Assembly (NCBI GenBank): GCA_900542195.1
Contig: UQNA01000009.1
Location: forward strand, 1 to 60,401
Direction of reading: 5' to 3'
Source of the DNA: an uncultured Sutterella sp.
GTDB taxonomy: Bacteria > Pseudomonadota > Gammaproteobacteria > Burkholderiales > Burkholderiaceae_F
Length of the DNA stretch: 60,401 nt
Below the pieces are notes generated by a model. It was not told where the DNA came from. It searched no databases and saw only the letters and a list, made by a program, of their open reading frames with translations. The position numbers were made by a program, and so were the translations under genes. Shown here piece after piece: positions 6,988 to 16,305 of the stretch. Positions within the stretch are counted from its first letter, which is position 1. Each line of letters begins with the position of its first letter.

Positions 6988-8511
6988 TTATTGTTTCGGT
7001 CTGTCAGCAACTGTTTCGCCGGCAATCAAACCAAATACGGCACATTCCGGCATAGAGCATCCGGTCATTCTTTCCTGTCCATGGAGACCTCCGGAAGCTT
7101 CTCCGACTACGAACAATCCTTCGATCGGTTTTCCTGTTTCCATCGAAAGAGCGCGAGCTTTCAAATCTGTTCTAATCCCGCCCGGAGTGTAATTAAGACG
7201 AGGATTTACAGGCATTGCGTAAACTCCGGCAGAGAAATCAAGCGGCTCGACCTTACGTCCGGATCTTTCGAGAGGTTTGTTGAATTCCGGATCCTTGCCT
7301 TCTTTGATTGCTTTGTTATAAGCATCTACGGTGTTCTTTACAGTTGCCGGGTCAGCTCCAAAAGCCTTAGCAGCCTCTTCCACGGAATTAAACTTAGTCA
7401 TCGTTCCGTCAATACCATTAAGACCATTCAAGCTTCTCTGAACTCGGTTTAAGTTATGGAACTTAGCGAGGGATTTTTCGTCATAAATAATGAACGGCTT
7501 CTTGTCTCCGTTTTGCATTCTTCTTAAGAGAACGGTTTGAGCCAATGCATTACGGGTTGCACCTTCACTCATGAAACGTTTGCCTGTTGCCGGATCCACG
7601 ATGACGCCCCAAATCATGTCTTCTGTAGGCAGCGGATATGCAAATCTAAAGAGAGACAAATGCATCGGTTGAGCCCCTGCTCTTACCATGGTCTTGAGAG
7701 CACCCGAAGTCGCACCGGGGTTAGTTGTGGTAGCAACGCCTGCCAAGAACGGCACTTCAATAGATCTAAAGGCCTTATCGCGAGAATATCCGCCGGTTGC
7801 GAAGATAACGCCCTGCTTTGCCCTAATTAACTTCTTAGTACCGGTCCTGTTCTGAAGGTCGTCTGTTTCGGGAGTATCGAAATAGTAATCTTGTCTAACT
7901 TCTAAGCCTTCGACTTTTCCATCCTTATCAAGAATAATTTCATCGGCTTTTGTATGAAGTCTGGTTTCAAGATTCTTGAGAGTTTTCATGTGAGTCCACA
8001 ACGCATTCAGCAGCCCTGCTCCGTCTCCGATAGACACCAGAACTCTAGGCTCGCTATGGCCGCCAAGTTTAAGAAGACGGCCGTCCCATTTAACTCCTCT
8101 TTCTGTCATGAACTTTTCGGCTCTGGCTGTATTTTTGGCCATTTCTAATGCTTTTTCATAGTCTCCCATGTTGCCGGAGACTTTGTACATGTCAGAAGCG
8201 AGCTTTTCCGGAGTGTCTTGGACACCTTTTTCTTTTTGCAGAGGAGAACCTACGCAGGCAAAGTTCAGACCGCTGATTCTGGATGTTCCGCCCAAACGGC
8301 TCATCTTATCAATAAGCAAAACTTTAGAGCCTTTTTCGGCAGCGGCAATCGCGGCGATCGTTCCGGAAACACCGGAGCCTACGACAATTACGTCAACTTC
8401 TTCATCATATTTCGGTTTTTCTGCGGCATAAGCAGAAAAAGGTGCGGCGACAGCCACCAAAGAGGCAGATGCCTTTAGAAAATTTCTTCTAGATGACTTA
8501 ATCTGTGTCAT
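6988..8511 (-). CDS. Tat-exported FAD-dependent reductase, fumarate/urocanate reductase family
   Basis: 507 residues. A twin-arginine signal (SRRNFLK, residues about 8-14, then a hydrophobic stretch to AYA) directs the folded FAD protein to the periplasm. The dinucleotide-binding motif VIVVGSGVSG follows at about residues 41-50. The C-terminal part carries GGLHGQERMTG and VFGLIAGE, matching the GGxHGxxRxGG...VFGxxAG region of soluble fumarate reductases, but the usual GGNA after Arg is changed to TGCSMPE. The substrate may therefore not be fumarate; urocanate, acrylates and other unsaturated acids are used by relatives. Start ATG after AAGGAG. It is the first gene of the operon with the tetraheme cytochrome. 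The next upstream genes are a sensor kinase and response regulator on the same strand, 103 bases away, which may control it. Confidence 0.87.
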   Translation of the reverse strand: MTQIKSSRRNFLKASASLVAVAAPFSAYAAEKPKYDEEVDVIVVGSGVSGTIAAIAAAEKGSKVLLIDKMSRLGGTSRISGLNFACVGSPLQKEKGVQDTPEKLASDMYKVSGNMGDYEKALEMAKNTARAEKFMTERGVKWDGRLLKLGGHSEPRVLVSIGDGAGLLNALWTHMKTLKNLETRLHTKADEIILDKDGKVEGLEVRQDYYFDTPETDDLQNRTGTKKLIRAKQGVIFATGGYSRDKAFRSIEVPFLAGVATTTNPGATSGALKTMVRAGAQPMHLSLFRFAYPLPTEDMIWGVIVDPATGKRFMSEGATRNALAQTVLLRRMQNGDKKPFIIYDEKSLAKFHNLNRVQRSLNGLNGIDGTMTKFNSVEEAAKAFGADPATVKNTVDAYNKAIKEGKDPEFNKPLERSGRKVEPLDFSAGVYAMPVNPRLNYTPGGIRTDLKARALSMETGKPIEGLFVVGEASGGLHGQERMTGCSMPECAVFGLIAGETVADRPKQ

Positions 8512-8614
8512 GTGGTTCTCCTTGGATTACTTAGAAGGGTTAAGTAAATCTTAAGAAAAAATCAAAACACGACCGCTAAAGAAAAATCAAAAAGATTACA
8601 AAAGTGCTACAAAG

Positions 8615-9322
8615 CTACTCTGAATAGTCTTCCATGTAGTAGCCGATTCCCGAGTAAGAAGAAATCAAAGGCTCTTCCAGTCCTGCTGCACGCAGTTTCT
8701 TTCTTATCCTCGCAAAAGAAACCCTCAAGTAATTGGTTTCTCCGATAAACTCGACTCCCCATACTTGCCGGAGCAGGTCCTCATGTGTAAATACAATTCC
8801 CGGCTTTTTCATTAACACAGCCATTAGCCTAAACTCAGTATCGGGAAGATTGATCTCTTTATCGTTGAAATAAAACTTTCTCCTGCCGATGTCCATCTTT
8901 AAAGGACCATTGATGAGATCCTGAGTAACGGTGGAATCTGTTTGAGAACCTACCCTTCTAAGCACCGCTTTAACTCGAGCAGTTAATTCTTCAACGGAGA
9001 ACGGCTTGACGACGTAGTCATCAGCGCCTGCTTCTAATGCTTTTGTTTTGACGGAGGTCTCTGAGCGAGCTGAAAGAAAAATGACCGGCGTAGAAGCTGA
9101 CTTTCTGAACTCCTCTAAGAATTCCAGACCATCCATTTCCGGCATCATGTAATCCACAATAACCAAGTCCGGTTTCTCTGAAAGTACTTCAAAAACTTCT
9201 AACGCTTCTTCTCCGTCCCCGGCAGAAGCAACATCAAAACCCTCTCTTTCCAAAGATTGACAGACGAAACGTCTGATTTTGCTTTCGTCATCGATAACTA
9301 AAATCAAAGGATGGATTTTCAT
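8615..9322 (-). CDS. OmpR-family response regulator
   Basis: 235 residues. The receiver domain covers about 1-125, with acidic pair Asp11/Asp12, phosphoacceptor Asp57 in VIVDYMMPEMDG and conserved Lys106 in VVKPF. The C-terminal winged-helix DNA-binding domain (about 140-230) ends in a recognition region resembling KdpE/PhoB (TNYLRVSFARIRKKL). The start ATG overlaps the stop of the sensor kinase gene by four bases, so the pair is translationally coupled. The flavoprotein/cytochrome operon follows 103 bases downstream on the same strand and is the likeliest target, by position only. Confidence 0.92.
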   Translation of the reverse strand: MKIHPLILVIDDESKIRRFVCQSLEREGFDVASAGDGEEALEVFEVLSEKPDLVIVDYMMPEMDGLEFLEEFRKSASTPVIFLSARSETSVKTKALEAGADDYVVKPFSVEELTARVKAVLRRVGSQTDSTVTQDLINGPLKMDIGRRKFYFNDKEINLPDTEFRLMAVLMKKPGIVFTHEDLLRQVWGVEFIGETNYLRVSFARIRKKLRAAGLEEPLISSYSGIGYYMEDYSE

Positions 9323-11463
9323 TTGGCCTCCGGTAACGGAAGAGTAATGATAAAAACGGTACCCCTCCCTACTTCACTTTGGATCTTAACGCTTCCCTGA
9401 TGAAGTTCAATTAGTCCTTTTACGATAACCAGCCCTAAACCGGTCCCGCCCGGTTTACGTTTTGAGTTCATTTCAACCTGGTAAAACTTCTCAAATACCT
9501 TATTTATTTTCGATGGCTCTATCCCTACACCATTGTCCGTAAAAGTGAGAATAAGATTGTTGTCTTCTTTATATGCTTCAAGCGAAATGACAGGCTTTCT
9601 CTCCGGATGACCATAACGCACGGCGTTAGAAATTAGGTTTGTCAAAATCTGCACGAAAGCATCGCGGTCAACCCAAATAATTTTAGCGTCTTCATGAATG
9701 TCCACATTAAAATCAAAATCACCGTTTGCCCGCGTAATCCTGAGCGCCTTCCGTACTAAAGGAGCCAACATACAGAGCTCCTTATGTATTTGATAAGCAC
9801 CTGCTTCCATCCGAGAAACGTCAAGCCAACTCTCAATAAGCTTTTTCATGCTGTCGCTGTCGCGGAGAAGTTCATCGGCCTTTTCTTTTACCTCATCCAG
9901 CCCCGACATTCGGCGAATCTCCTCGGCTTCCAGCCGAATTGCCGAAAGAGGAGATTTCAGTTCATGAGCCACCACTCCAATTAAATCTTCTTTTAATTTG
10001 TTAAGCTGCTCTTCGGATGTCACGTCACGGATAAAAAGAGCCTTCTTTAAGTATTCTGAGTCCGCTAGAGAAAAAAGGCGCAAAGATAGAACTTTGCCGT
10101 TATCCAAAGGACAGATGACCGGAAGTGTCCCGCCGGCTTTAAGCCTTTGAATCGTCTTTTCCTCAAACAGCGTATCTAAAGACTTTCCGGCTAATTCCTT
10201 GCCGAAAATGTTCCCGGAGGCCTCATTGGCAAATCGGAGGATGTCGTTTTCATCGAGTAAAACCAAGCCCTCCGAAAGCCCGGTGAATACCGCTGTCATT
10301 ACTCCTTCTCTCTCAGTAACTTTCTTAACTTGCTTTTCTACCTCATCCTGAAGTTTTGCATTGAGTTCAAAAAGCTCCGTATTCGCATGGTTGAGCTGTG
10401 AAGAAACCGATGAAAACTTATGCTGAAGCATACGCAGCTCTTTTGGAATTGTCACAACTTCGCCTTTTAGAGGACGCGAACGGCCGGCCGTGATTTGCGA
10501 AGACAGTTTGCCGATGGAATTAACTAACGGAGAACTTACAAAAATAGAAGCGATTGCCGTCAGAAGAAGAATAGAAAGCCACGCCAACCCATTGGACAAA
10601 GCAATTTTCCAGATAAGTTCCTCTCTTGCCTTTTGAGAACTCAAAACTGCAACTATCCACCCTGCCTCGGGTACTGACGATAAATAACTTCTGAAAAACT
10701 CTTCTTTGTCTTTTCCAAAATTCAACGACACCCAGGCAGTTCCTTCCTCCTTTACCTTCTCAATTTCTGCTGACGGGAAGATTTCAGGAATCGGAAAATG
10801 CTTAGAGGTAGAAAAAATAATTTTGCCGGATCCGTCCGCAATCGCAATTTCATATCTTTCCGGAGAAGATTGAGGAAGAACCTGCTCGGCTAGCTTCTTT
10901 AGATTAACGGCCGCAACCGCATATCCGATAATTCTTTTATCCTGAGTAATAGGCGTTGAAAGATTGATAATGTTTCCGGTTGCAGCTCCTTGGGCATTAA
11001 CAAGACCTGAAACCTGCACTCTGTTTTCTGTCGTTCGATTGAGCCAATGATCCCTTCCCGTGTGATCTACACCGATATTGCTTTCTCCTCGCGAATTTCT
11101 CTCCGGAGAAAATGAAACGGAAAAGCCGGAAGCATTATCTATATGGATGTTTAAGAAGTCCGGAAAGTTTTCCCGCAGGCTTTCAAGAAATTTATTGATG
11201 CGCCCGGAATCTTTTAAGCCTTCAATTTTTACAAACTCGGAAGCAGTCAGAAGAAGATGCTGTGCAATTTGAATCCGAGACAAGAGTTCTTTTCCTGTAC
11301 TTTCGGACAGTTGCTGTTGGACTCTCTCTTCTTTAGCTATATCTTCGCTTGCCATCTTATACTGAAGTCCGGACATGACAAAGCATGGTATTGTCACCGA
11401 GACAAGCAGCACAGCCATCAAATAAGTTCTAAATTTCATCGCTTCCTTCATCCATACCTTCAT
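9319..11463 (-). CDS. membrane sensor histidine kinase (Cache sensor, PAS, HisKA, HATPase)
   Basis: Up to 714 residues. One membrane segment at about 11-31, an extracytoplasmic sensor region to about 280 resembling a double-Cache small-molecule sensor, and a second membrane segment at about 284-310. Then a coiled linker, a PAS domain (about 385-480), the dimerisation/phosphorylation helix with His500 in VVAHELKSPLS, and an ATP-binding domain with TNLISNAVRYG, FTDNGVGIE and GGTGLGL. Several ATG codons lie at the N-terminus. The ninth residue (ATG preceded by AAGGA) is a reasonable alternative start that loses nothing important. Cache sensors in this architecture often bind organic acids, which fits the adjacent reductase operon, but the ligand is inferred. 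Confidence 0.92.
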   Translation of the reverse strand: MKVWMKEAMKFRTYLMAVLLVSVTIPCFVMSGLQYKMASEDIAKEERVQQQLSESTGKELLSRIQIAQHLLLTASEFVKIEGLKDSGRINKFLESLRENFPDFLNIHIDNASGFSVSFSPERNSRGESNIGVDHTGRDHWLNRTTENRVQVSGLVNAQGAATGNIINLSTPITQDKRIIGYAVAAVNLKKLAEQVLPQSSPERYEIAIADGSGKIIFSTSKHFPIPEIFPSAEIEKVKEEGTAWVSLNFGKDKEEFFRSYLSSVPEAGWIVAVLSSQKAREELIWKIALSNGLAWLSILLLTAIASIFVSSPLVNSIGKLSSQITAGRSRPLKGEVVTIPKELRMLQHKFSSVSSQLNHANTELFELNAKLQDEVEKQVKKVTEREGVMTAVFTGLSEGLVLLDENDILRFANEASGNIFGKELAGKSLDTLFEEKTIQRLKAGGTLPVICPLDNGKVLSLRLFSLADSEYLKKALFIRDVTSEEQLNKLKEDLIGVVAHELKSPLSAIRLEAEEIRRMSGLDEVKEKADELLRDSDSMKKLIESWLDVSRMEAGAYQIHKELCMLAPLVRKALRITRANGDFDFNVDIHEDAKIIWVDRDAFVQILTNLISNAVRYGHPERKPVISLEAYKEDNNLILTFTDNGVGIEPSKINKVFEKFYQVEMNSKRKPGGTGLGLVIVKGLIELHQGSVKIQSEVGRGTVFIITLPLPEAK

Positions 11464-11499
11464 AAAGGTATACGGCTTCTGAAGTAAAAGATATTGGAA

Positions 11500-11516
11500 A
11501 TTGTCCTAGAGACAAT
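11500..11516. promoter_or_regulatory. palindrome with related half-sites between the kinase gene and argH
   Basis: ATTGTC-CTAGA-GACAAT is a perfect inverted repeat. Related copies of the motif follow at about 11532-11541 (AAAATTGTCTC) and 11557-11564 (GGAAATTG). Repeated half-sites of this sort in a divergent promoter region suggest a transcription factor site, possibly for the adjacent response regulator. Confidence 0.4.
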
Positions 11517-11595
11517 CTTCTGTTCCTTTCCAAAATTGTCTCGTTTCAAGATGTAGGAAATTGCTTCTCACTTAAAAATCAGCCTGCTAACTCTT

Positions 11596-11601
11596 TATAA
11601 T
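11596..11601 (+). promoter_or_regulatory. candidate -10 element of argH
   Basis: A perfect TATAAT lies 31 bases upstream of the argH ATG. No good -35 hexamer is seen 17 bases further upstream, so activity may depend on an activator or on other elements. Confidence 0.45.
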
Positions 11602-11632
11602 GTACTGTTTTTAAAAACACATCTAAGTAAAA

Positions 11633-13063
11633 ATGTCTTCTGATAAGCACTTAAAAGTTCATGCTGACCCTCTGGCTTCTAAAAAAGAAGCATGGAGCGG
11701 ACGTTTCTCCGAACCGATGGCTGAATTTGTTCTTCGTTACACTGCCAGCGTTGGTTTCGACAAGAGATTGGCAGAAGCTGATATCGCCGGTTCATTAGCT
11801 CATGCAAGAATGCTCGCTAAGAGCAAAATCATTTCTCAGAAAGATTTGGCTGACATTGAACGCGGAATGAAACAGATTTCTGAAGAAATCAAGCACGGTA
11901 CCTTCAAATGGAAGCTGGAGCTCGAAGACGTTCACCTGAATATCGAAGCTCGTTTGACATCTCTTATCGGTGATGCCGGAAAACGCCTTCATACAGGCCG
12001 CAGCAGAAACGATCAAGTTGCCTTAGACATTCGCATCTATTTAAGAGACCAAATTAAAGAAATCGTTTCTTTAATCGAGCACCTTCAGCACAGCCTTCTC
12101 ACCATCGCTGAGAAAAACGTCGACACTTTGATGCCGGGCTTTACTCACATGCAGATTGCTCAGCCGGTTTCTTTCGGCCATCATATGCTTGCCTACGTTG
12201 AAATGTTCGAAAGAGACAGACAACGTTTCTTAGACTGCTATAAACGCGTCAACATCTCTCCGTTAGGTGCCGCTGCTTTAGCAGGTACAACATACCCAAT
12301 CGACCGCGAATTCACCGCCGCCCAGCTCGGCATGGATTCCGTTACACAAAACTCCTTAGACTCCGTCAGCGACAGAGACTTTGCCGTTGAATTCTGCAGC
12401 TGCTCTTCTTTGACAATGGTTCATATCTCTCGCTTGTCTGAAGAGCTCGTTTACTGGATGTCCTCCGGTTTCGGCTTCATCAGCCTTCCGGACAGATTCA
12501 CTACCGGCTCCTCCATCATGCCGCAGAAGAAGAACCCGGACGTTCCCGAAGCTGCCAGAGGCAAAGTCGGCCGTGTTGTCGGCCATTTGATGGGCCTCTT
12601 AATGCTGATGAAAGGTCAGCCTCTTGCCTACAACAAAGACAACCAAGAAGATAAGGAACCTCTCTTTGACACGATCGATACCGTCAAAGACACTCTCAGA
12701 GCTTTTGCAGAAATGGTTCCGGGAATCCAGGTAAGAAAAGAAAAAATGAGAGCGGCTTTACAGGAAGGCTTTGCCACTGCAACTGACTTTGCCGACTATC
12801 TTGTCAGAAAAGGCCTGCCCTTCAGAGATGCTCACGAAGCCGTCGGCTGCGCCGTTCGCTTGGCTTCTGAAAAGAATTGCCAACTTCACGAACTTTCTTT
12901 GGACGAACTCAAACAGTTCAATCCTCTCATTGATGAAGACGTCTATGCGAGTTTGACTCTCGAAGGTTCTTTGAAGGCTCGCGATCACGTTGGCGGCACT
13001 GCACCGCACCAAGTTGCTTATCAAGTTGAACGCTGGAAGAAAATCTTAGCTGAAAGAGAATAA
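11633..13063 (+). CDS. argH: argininosuccinate lyase
   Basis: Last step of arginine synthesis: cleaves argininosuccinate to arginine and fumarate in the cytoplasm as a homotetramer. 476 residues, slightly longer than the usual 460 because of an N-terminal extension before AWSGRFSEP. The fumarase/aspartase superfamily signature GSSIMPQKKNPD is intact (about residues 294-305). The strand opposes the sensor kinase gene, and a terminator follows. No other arginine genes are nearby. The ribosome site upstream of the ATG is weak (AAG only). Confidence 0.97.
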   Translation: MSSDKHLKVHADPLASKKEAWSGRFSEPMAEFVLRYTASVGFDKRLAEADIAGSLAHARMLAKSKIISQKDLADIERGMKQISEEIKHGTFKWKLELEDVHLNIEARLTSLIGDAGKRLHTGRSRNDQVALDIRIYLRDQIKEIVSLIEHLQHSLLTIAEKNVDTLMPGFTHMQIAQPVSFGHHMLAYVEMFERDRQRFLDCYKRVNISPLGAAALAGTTYPIDREFTAAQLGMDSVTQNSLDSVSDRDFAVEFCSCSSLTMVHISRLSEELVYWMSSGFGFISLPDRFTTGSSIMPQKKNPDVPEAARGKVGRVVGHLMGLLMLMKGQPLAYNKDNQEDKEPLFDTIDTVKDTLRAFAEMVPGIQVRKEKMRAALQEGFATATDFADYLVRKGLPFRDAHEAVGCAVRLASEKNCQLHELSLDELKQFNPLIDEDVYASLTLEGSLKARDHVGGTAPHQVAYQVERWKKILAERE

Positions 13064-13080
13064 GCATCTTTCCTTAGTTA

Positions 13081-13117
13081 AAAAGCTGAAGGCCTTCTCG
13101 ATCTTCAGCTTTTTTTA
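13081..13117 (+). terminator. rho-independent terminator of argH
   Basis: AAAGCTGAAG and CTTCAGCTTT form a strong stem followed by seven T, 18 bases beyond the argH stop. Confidence 0.9.
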
Positions 13118-13146
13118 TTGGTCTTGATAGAAGTTGGTTTTCATAC

Positions 13147-13174
13147 AAAAAGAGGAAGCCGCAGCCTCCTCTTT
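13147..13174 (-). terminator. rho-independent terminator of ilvE
   Basis: AAAGAGGA and TCCTCTTT flank a GC-rich loop; on the minus strand the stem is followed by a T run. It lies about 20 bases beyond the ilvE stop, back to back with the argH terminator. Confidence 0.8.
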
Positions 13175-13194
13175 CTTTAACGAGTCAGTTAATC

Positions 13195-14229
13195 TTACTT
13201 ATTCAAGTCAATCTTGTGAACCCAGCCCTTAACATCTTCAATGTCGCCCATCTGGATGCCGGTCAAGGTTTCGCGAAGCTTGGCGCTGACAGGACCAATC
13301 TTATCCATTCCGGTCGGCAGGTAAATATCGCCGTCCTTAGAGTGGACCATTCCGACAGGGGCCAAAACAGCGGCTGTACCGATAACGGCCATTTCCTGCA
13401 TATCTTTGATTTCGTCAAATCTGACCGGACGTTCTTCCACCTTGTAGCCTAAGATATCTCTTGCGACTTCAACCAAAGAACGACGAGTGATAGACGGAAG
13501 AATAGACGGAGAAGATGGAATTACGATAGTTCCTTCTTTGTCTACAAACATGATGTTTGTGCCGCCGGTTTCTTCAACGAATGTGCGAGTTGCCGGATCC
13601 AAGTAAACGTTTTCTGCGTAACCTTCTCTATGAGCTTCCATTGTCGGATACAAGCTCATGGCATAGTTCAAGCCGGCCTTGATGTTGCCTGTTCCATGAG
13701 GAGCTGCACGGTCATACTCAGCAACTTTGAGCTTAATCGGCTTGACGGCGCCTTTGAAATAAGAGCCGACAGGCATCACAAAGATTCTTAAAATGAATTC
13801 ATGTGCGGGAGCCACACCGATCTGCGGACCGGAACCAATCATTACCGGGCGGATATAAAGAGTAGCGCCTGTTCCATGCGGAGGAACCCATGCTGCATTC
13901 GCGCGGACTACATCTTCGACGGCCTTAACAAACTTCTCAACAGGGAAGCTCGGCATTTCCAAACGCTTTGCCGTGTTGAACATACGTTTACCGTTTTCTT
14001 CCGGGCGGAAAGTCACGATTTCACCCTTTTCCGTTTCATAGGCTTTCAAGCCTTCGAAACAGCACTGTGCATAGTGAAGAACGCAAGCAGCTTCTGACAA
14101 TTCAATATTGGGATTGTCGGTAAGTTTTCCTTCATCCCATTTACCGTCTTTCCATCTTGCTTCAAATCTAAAATCAGTCGGCTGGTAACCGAAGCTCAAA
14201 TTGGCCCAGTCAATATTTTTTTTCTGCAT
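13195..14229 (-). CDS. ilvE: branched-chain amino acid aminotransferase
   Basis: PLP enzyme of fold type IV that transaminates valine, leucine and isoleucine with 2-oxoglutarate. 344 residues, matching the longer, eukaryote-like subgroup of BCAT rather than the roughly 305-residue E. coli form. N-terminal FGYQPTDFRF, CFEGLKAYE and the Lys-containing GTGNIKAGLNYA region are seen, and the C-terminal EEGTAAVL-like turn appears as VIGTAAVLAPVG. Start ATG preceded by AAGGA. It is a single-gene unit between two terminator regions. Confidence 0.95.
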   Translation of the reverse strand: MQKKNIDWANLSFGYQPTDFRFEARWKDGKWDEGKLTDNPNIELSEAACVLHYAQCCFEGLKAYETEKGEIVTFRPEENGKRMFNTAKRLEMPSFPVEKFVKAVEDVVRANAAWVPPHGTGATLYIRPVMIGSGPQIGVAPAHEFILRIFVMPVGSYFKGAVKPIKLKVAEYDRAAPHGTGNIKAGLNYAMSLYPTMEAHREGYAENVYLDPATRTFVEETGGTNIMFVDKEGTIVIPSSPSILPSITRRSLVEVARDILGYKVEERPVRFDEIKDMQEMAVIGTAAVLAPVGMVHSKDGDIYLPTGMDKIGPVSAKLRETLTGIQMGDIEDVKGWVHKIDLNK

Positions 14230-14306
14230 TTTTGATTCCTTGGTGATATAAAAGTTATAAGCAAATAATAATCTTTGACACGGTCTTGTGGACCTTTTCT
14301 CGATCC

Positions 14307-15659
14307 TTAGTTACCAGCAATTTTTAGATTTTTGATCAAAACTGAACCGGTACGATAATTGTCGGAAGCAAGGATATCCTGACCGATTGCTTCGACATTC
14401 AAAAACATATTTCTCAAATTTCCGGCGACGGTGATTCCGTCAACCGGATAAGCTATTTTACCGTTTTCAACCCAGAAGCCTTTAGCTCCGCGGGAATAAT
14501 CGCCGGTAGTCAAATTAACTCCCTGCCCGATTAAGGAGGTTACGAGAAGTCCCGTTCCCATTCTTTCCATCAACTTTTTAAGCGTCTTTTCTTCGTGCTC
14601 TTCATCAGTGTGAAGAGAGATGTTGTAAGGTCCCCCGGCATTTCCCGTAGTCTTCATGCCAAGCTTTCTTGCGGAATAAGTTGAAAGGAAATATCCCTTG
14701 ACGACTCCGTTTTCAACGAAAAATCTCTTGGAAGGTCGGACACCTTCATCATCGAAAGGAGCAGAGCCATAGCCCTCTTTGACAAACGGATCTTCTTTCA
14801 TTGATAAGAATTCCGGAAATACCTGAGTTCCCAGAGAATTTGTCAGGAAAGAGAGATTGCGGTAGAGCTGAGAGCCCGAGACCGCAGAGATGTAGAGCCT
14901 GATCAAGCTTTTTGCCGTATACGGGTCAAAAATAACTGAACATTCTCTTGTAGATAAATTCTTTGCCGACAGCATGGCCGCAGCCCTTTTTGCGGCTTCT
15001 CTACCGATGCTTTCCGGAGAAGCAAGCTGAGAAGGGCTTACTCCCATGTCATACCAGAAGCCGACTTGCATTCCGCTGTCGTCTTCAGCAATGACTGAGG
15101 TATCCAACGAATGGTTGCTGTAATCAAAGCCGCTGCAGAACCCTAAAGTATTGCCCAGAACAAATCTTCCCACGCTGGTGCTTAGGTTAGATCCTTCCGA
15201 ATTCACAATTCGAGAATCTCCTTCTAAAGCCGCCTTTTCCGCAGCCTTGCAGATTTCGATCGCCTCTTCAGAGGAAATCTCCCACGGATGCCATAGAGAA
15301 AGGTCTTCAAACTTAGTACACAGGAGATCTTTTTCCGGTAAACCCGCGCAGGGATCTTCAGATGTGTAGTTTGCGATATCGACCGCGGCTCTTACCGTCT
15401 GCTCAATGCTTTCGCGGGTCAAGTCACCGGTTGAGGCACTGCCTCTTCTCTGATTGATATAGACAGTGATGGCAAAACTTCTGTCTCTTGTATGTTCGAG
15501 AGTTTCTACATCCAAATTACGGACGTTAATGTTGAGTCCGTTTTGATCCTGCACTTCAGCAGCCGCTGAAGTGGCTCCTTTTGAGAGCGCATAGTCCAAG
15601 GCGTATCGGACTTGGTTTTCAAGAAAGTCTTTACTACTTAATGTGGGGCTTTTTTTCAT
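14307..15659 (-). CDS. pmbA: TldE/PmbA metalloprotease subunit
   Basis: 450 residues, the usual family length. Partner of TldD in a two-subunit protease that degrades unfolded peptides and matures some RiPP peptides; TldE lacks the HExxxH zinc site of TldD, and none is seen here. Conserved parts include STGDLTRESIEQTVRAAVDIA near the N-terminus and GPYNISLHTD and TTGDYSRGAKGFWVENG near the C-terminus. It is divergent from yjgA, the arrangement found across Burkholderiales. No tldD is present in the window. Confidence 0.95.
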   Translation of the reverse strand: MKKSPTLSSKDFLENQVRYALDYALSKGATSAAAEVQDQNGLNINVRNLDVETLEHTRDRSFAITVYINQRRGSASTGDLTRESIEQTVRAAVDIANYTSEDPCAGLPEKDLLCTKFEDLSLWHPWEISSEEAIEICKAAEKAALEGDSRIVNSEGSNLSTSVGRFVLGNTLGFCSGFDYSNHSLDTSVIAEDDSGMQVGFWYDMGVSPSQLASPESIGREAAKRAAAMLSAKNLSTRECSVIFDPYTAKSLIRLYISAVSGSQLYRNLSFLTNSLGTQVFPEFLSMKEDPFVKEGYGSAPFDDEGVRPSKRFFVENGVVKGYFLSTYSARKLGMKTTGNAGGPYNISLHTDEEHEEKTLKKLMERMGTGLLVTSLIGQGVNLTTGDYSRGAKGFWVENGKIAYPVDGITVAGNLRNMFLNVEAIGQDILASDNYRTGSVLIKNLKIAGN

Positions 15660-15753
15660 TTAATCTGCCGTTACAACCGTCGAGGAGACTATGATAATGG
15701 AATCTTTAAAGATACTCCTAACAAGGAGATCCTTACCAATTATTAAGTAAAAA

Positions 15754-16305
15754 ATGACAGACTATACAGACGACAACGAAGAGTACTCCGGACCAAGCAA
15801 AAGCGAATTAAAAAGACAAGCAGAATATTTGCAGGGTCTTGGAAAAGAGCTCACGGAATTAGGGCCTGAAACCTTAGCCAAAATTCCTCTTCCGGACGTA
15901 ATTCTCGCCGAGCTTCAAGAATTTCACAAAATGAGAAGCTTCGGCGCTAAAAGACGTCAGCTGCAGCTCATCGGCAAATACATGAGATCTTTAGACGGCA
16001 ATCAAGTCAGATTAGCTATCGACCGTGCTAAAGGTAATGACAAAGCAGCCGTGGCAGCTCTTCATAAATCCGAAAGACTTAGAGATGCTCTCATTGCACA
16101 AGACGAAGCATTGACAAAATTTATCGCTGACTTCCCGGAAGTAGATGTCCAGTTAGTTCGCCAGCTCATCCGCAACGCCAGAAAAGAGGCTCAAAACAAC
16201 AAACCTCCCAAAGCATCCAGAGAACTTTACAGGCTCATTCATAACATGGTGCTGCCGCCGTTGATCCTTGAAGTCAAAGAAGATGAGGAAGATACAGATG
16301 AATAA
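15754..16305 (+). CDS. darP: ribosome-associated protein DarP (YjgA, DUF615)
   Basis: 183 residues, all alpha-helical. The family promotes late assembly of the 50S subunit. The start ATG follows a long A-rich leader. It is divergent from pmbA, and its stop overlaps the ATG of the next gene (mogA fusion, start at 16298), so the two are translationally coupled. The acidic C-terminal tail (DEEDTDE) overlaps the next gene's ribosome site. Confidence 0.93.
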   Translation: MTDYTDDNEEYSGPSKSELKRQAEYLQGLGKELTELGPETLAKIPLPDVILAELQEFHKMRSFGAKRRQLQLIGKYMRSLDGNQVRLAIDRAKGNDKAAVAALHKSERLRDALIAQDEALTKFIADFPEVDVQLVRQLIRNARKEAQNNKPPKASRELYRLIHNMVLPPLILEVKEDEEDTDE

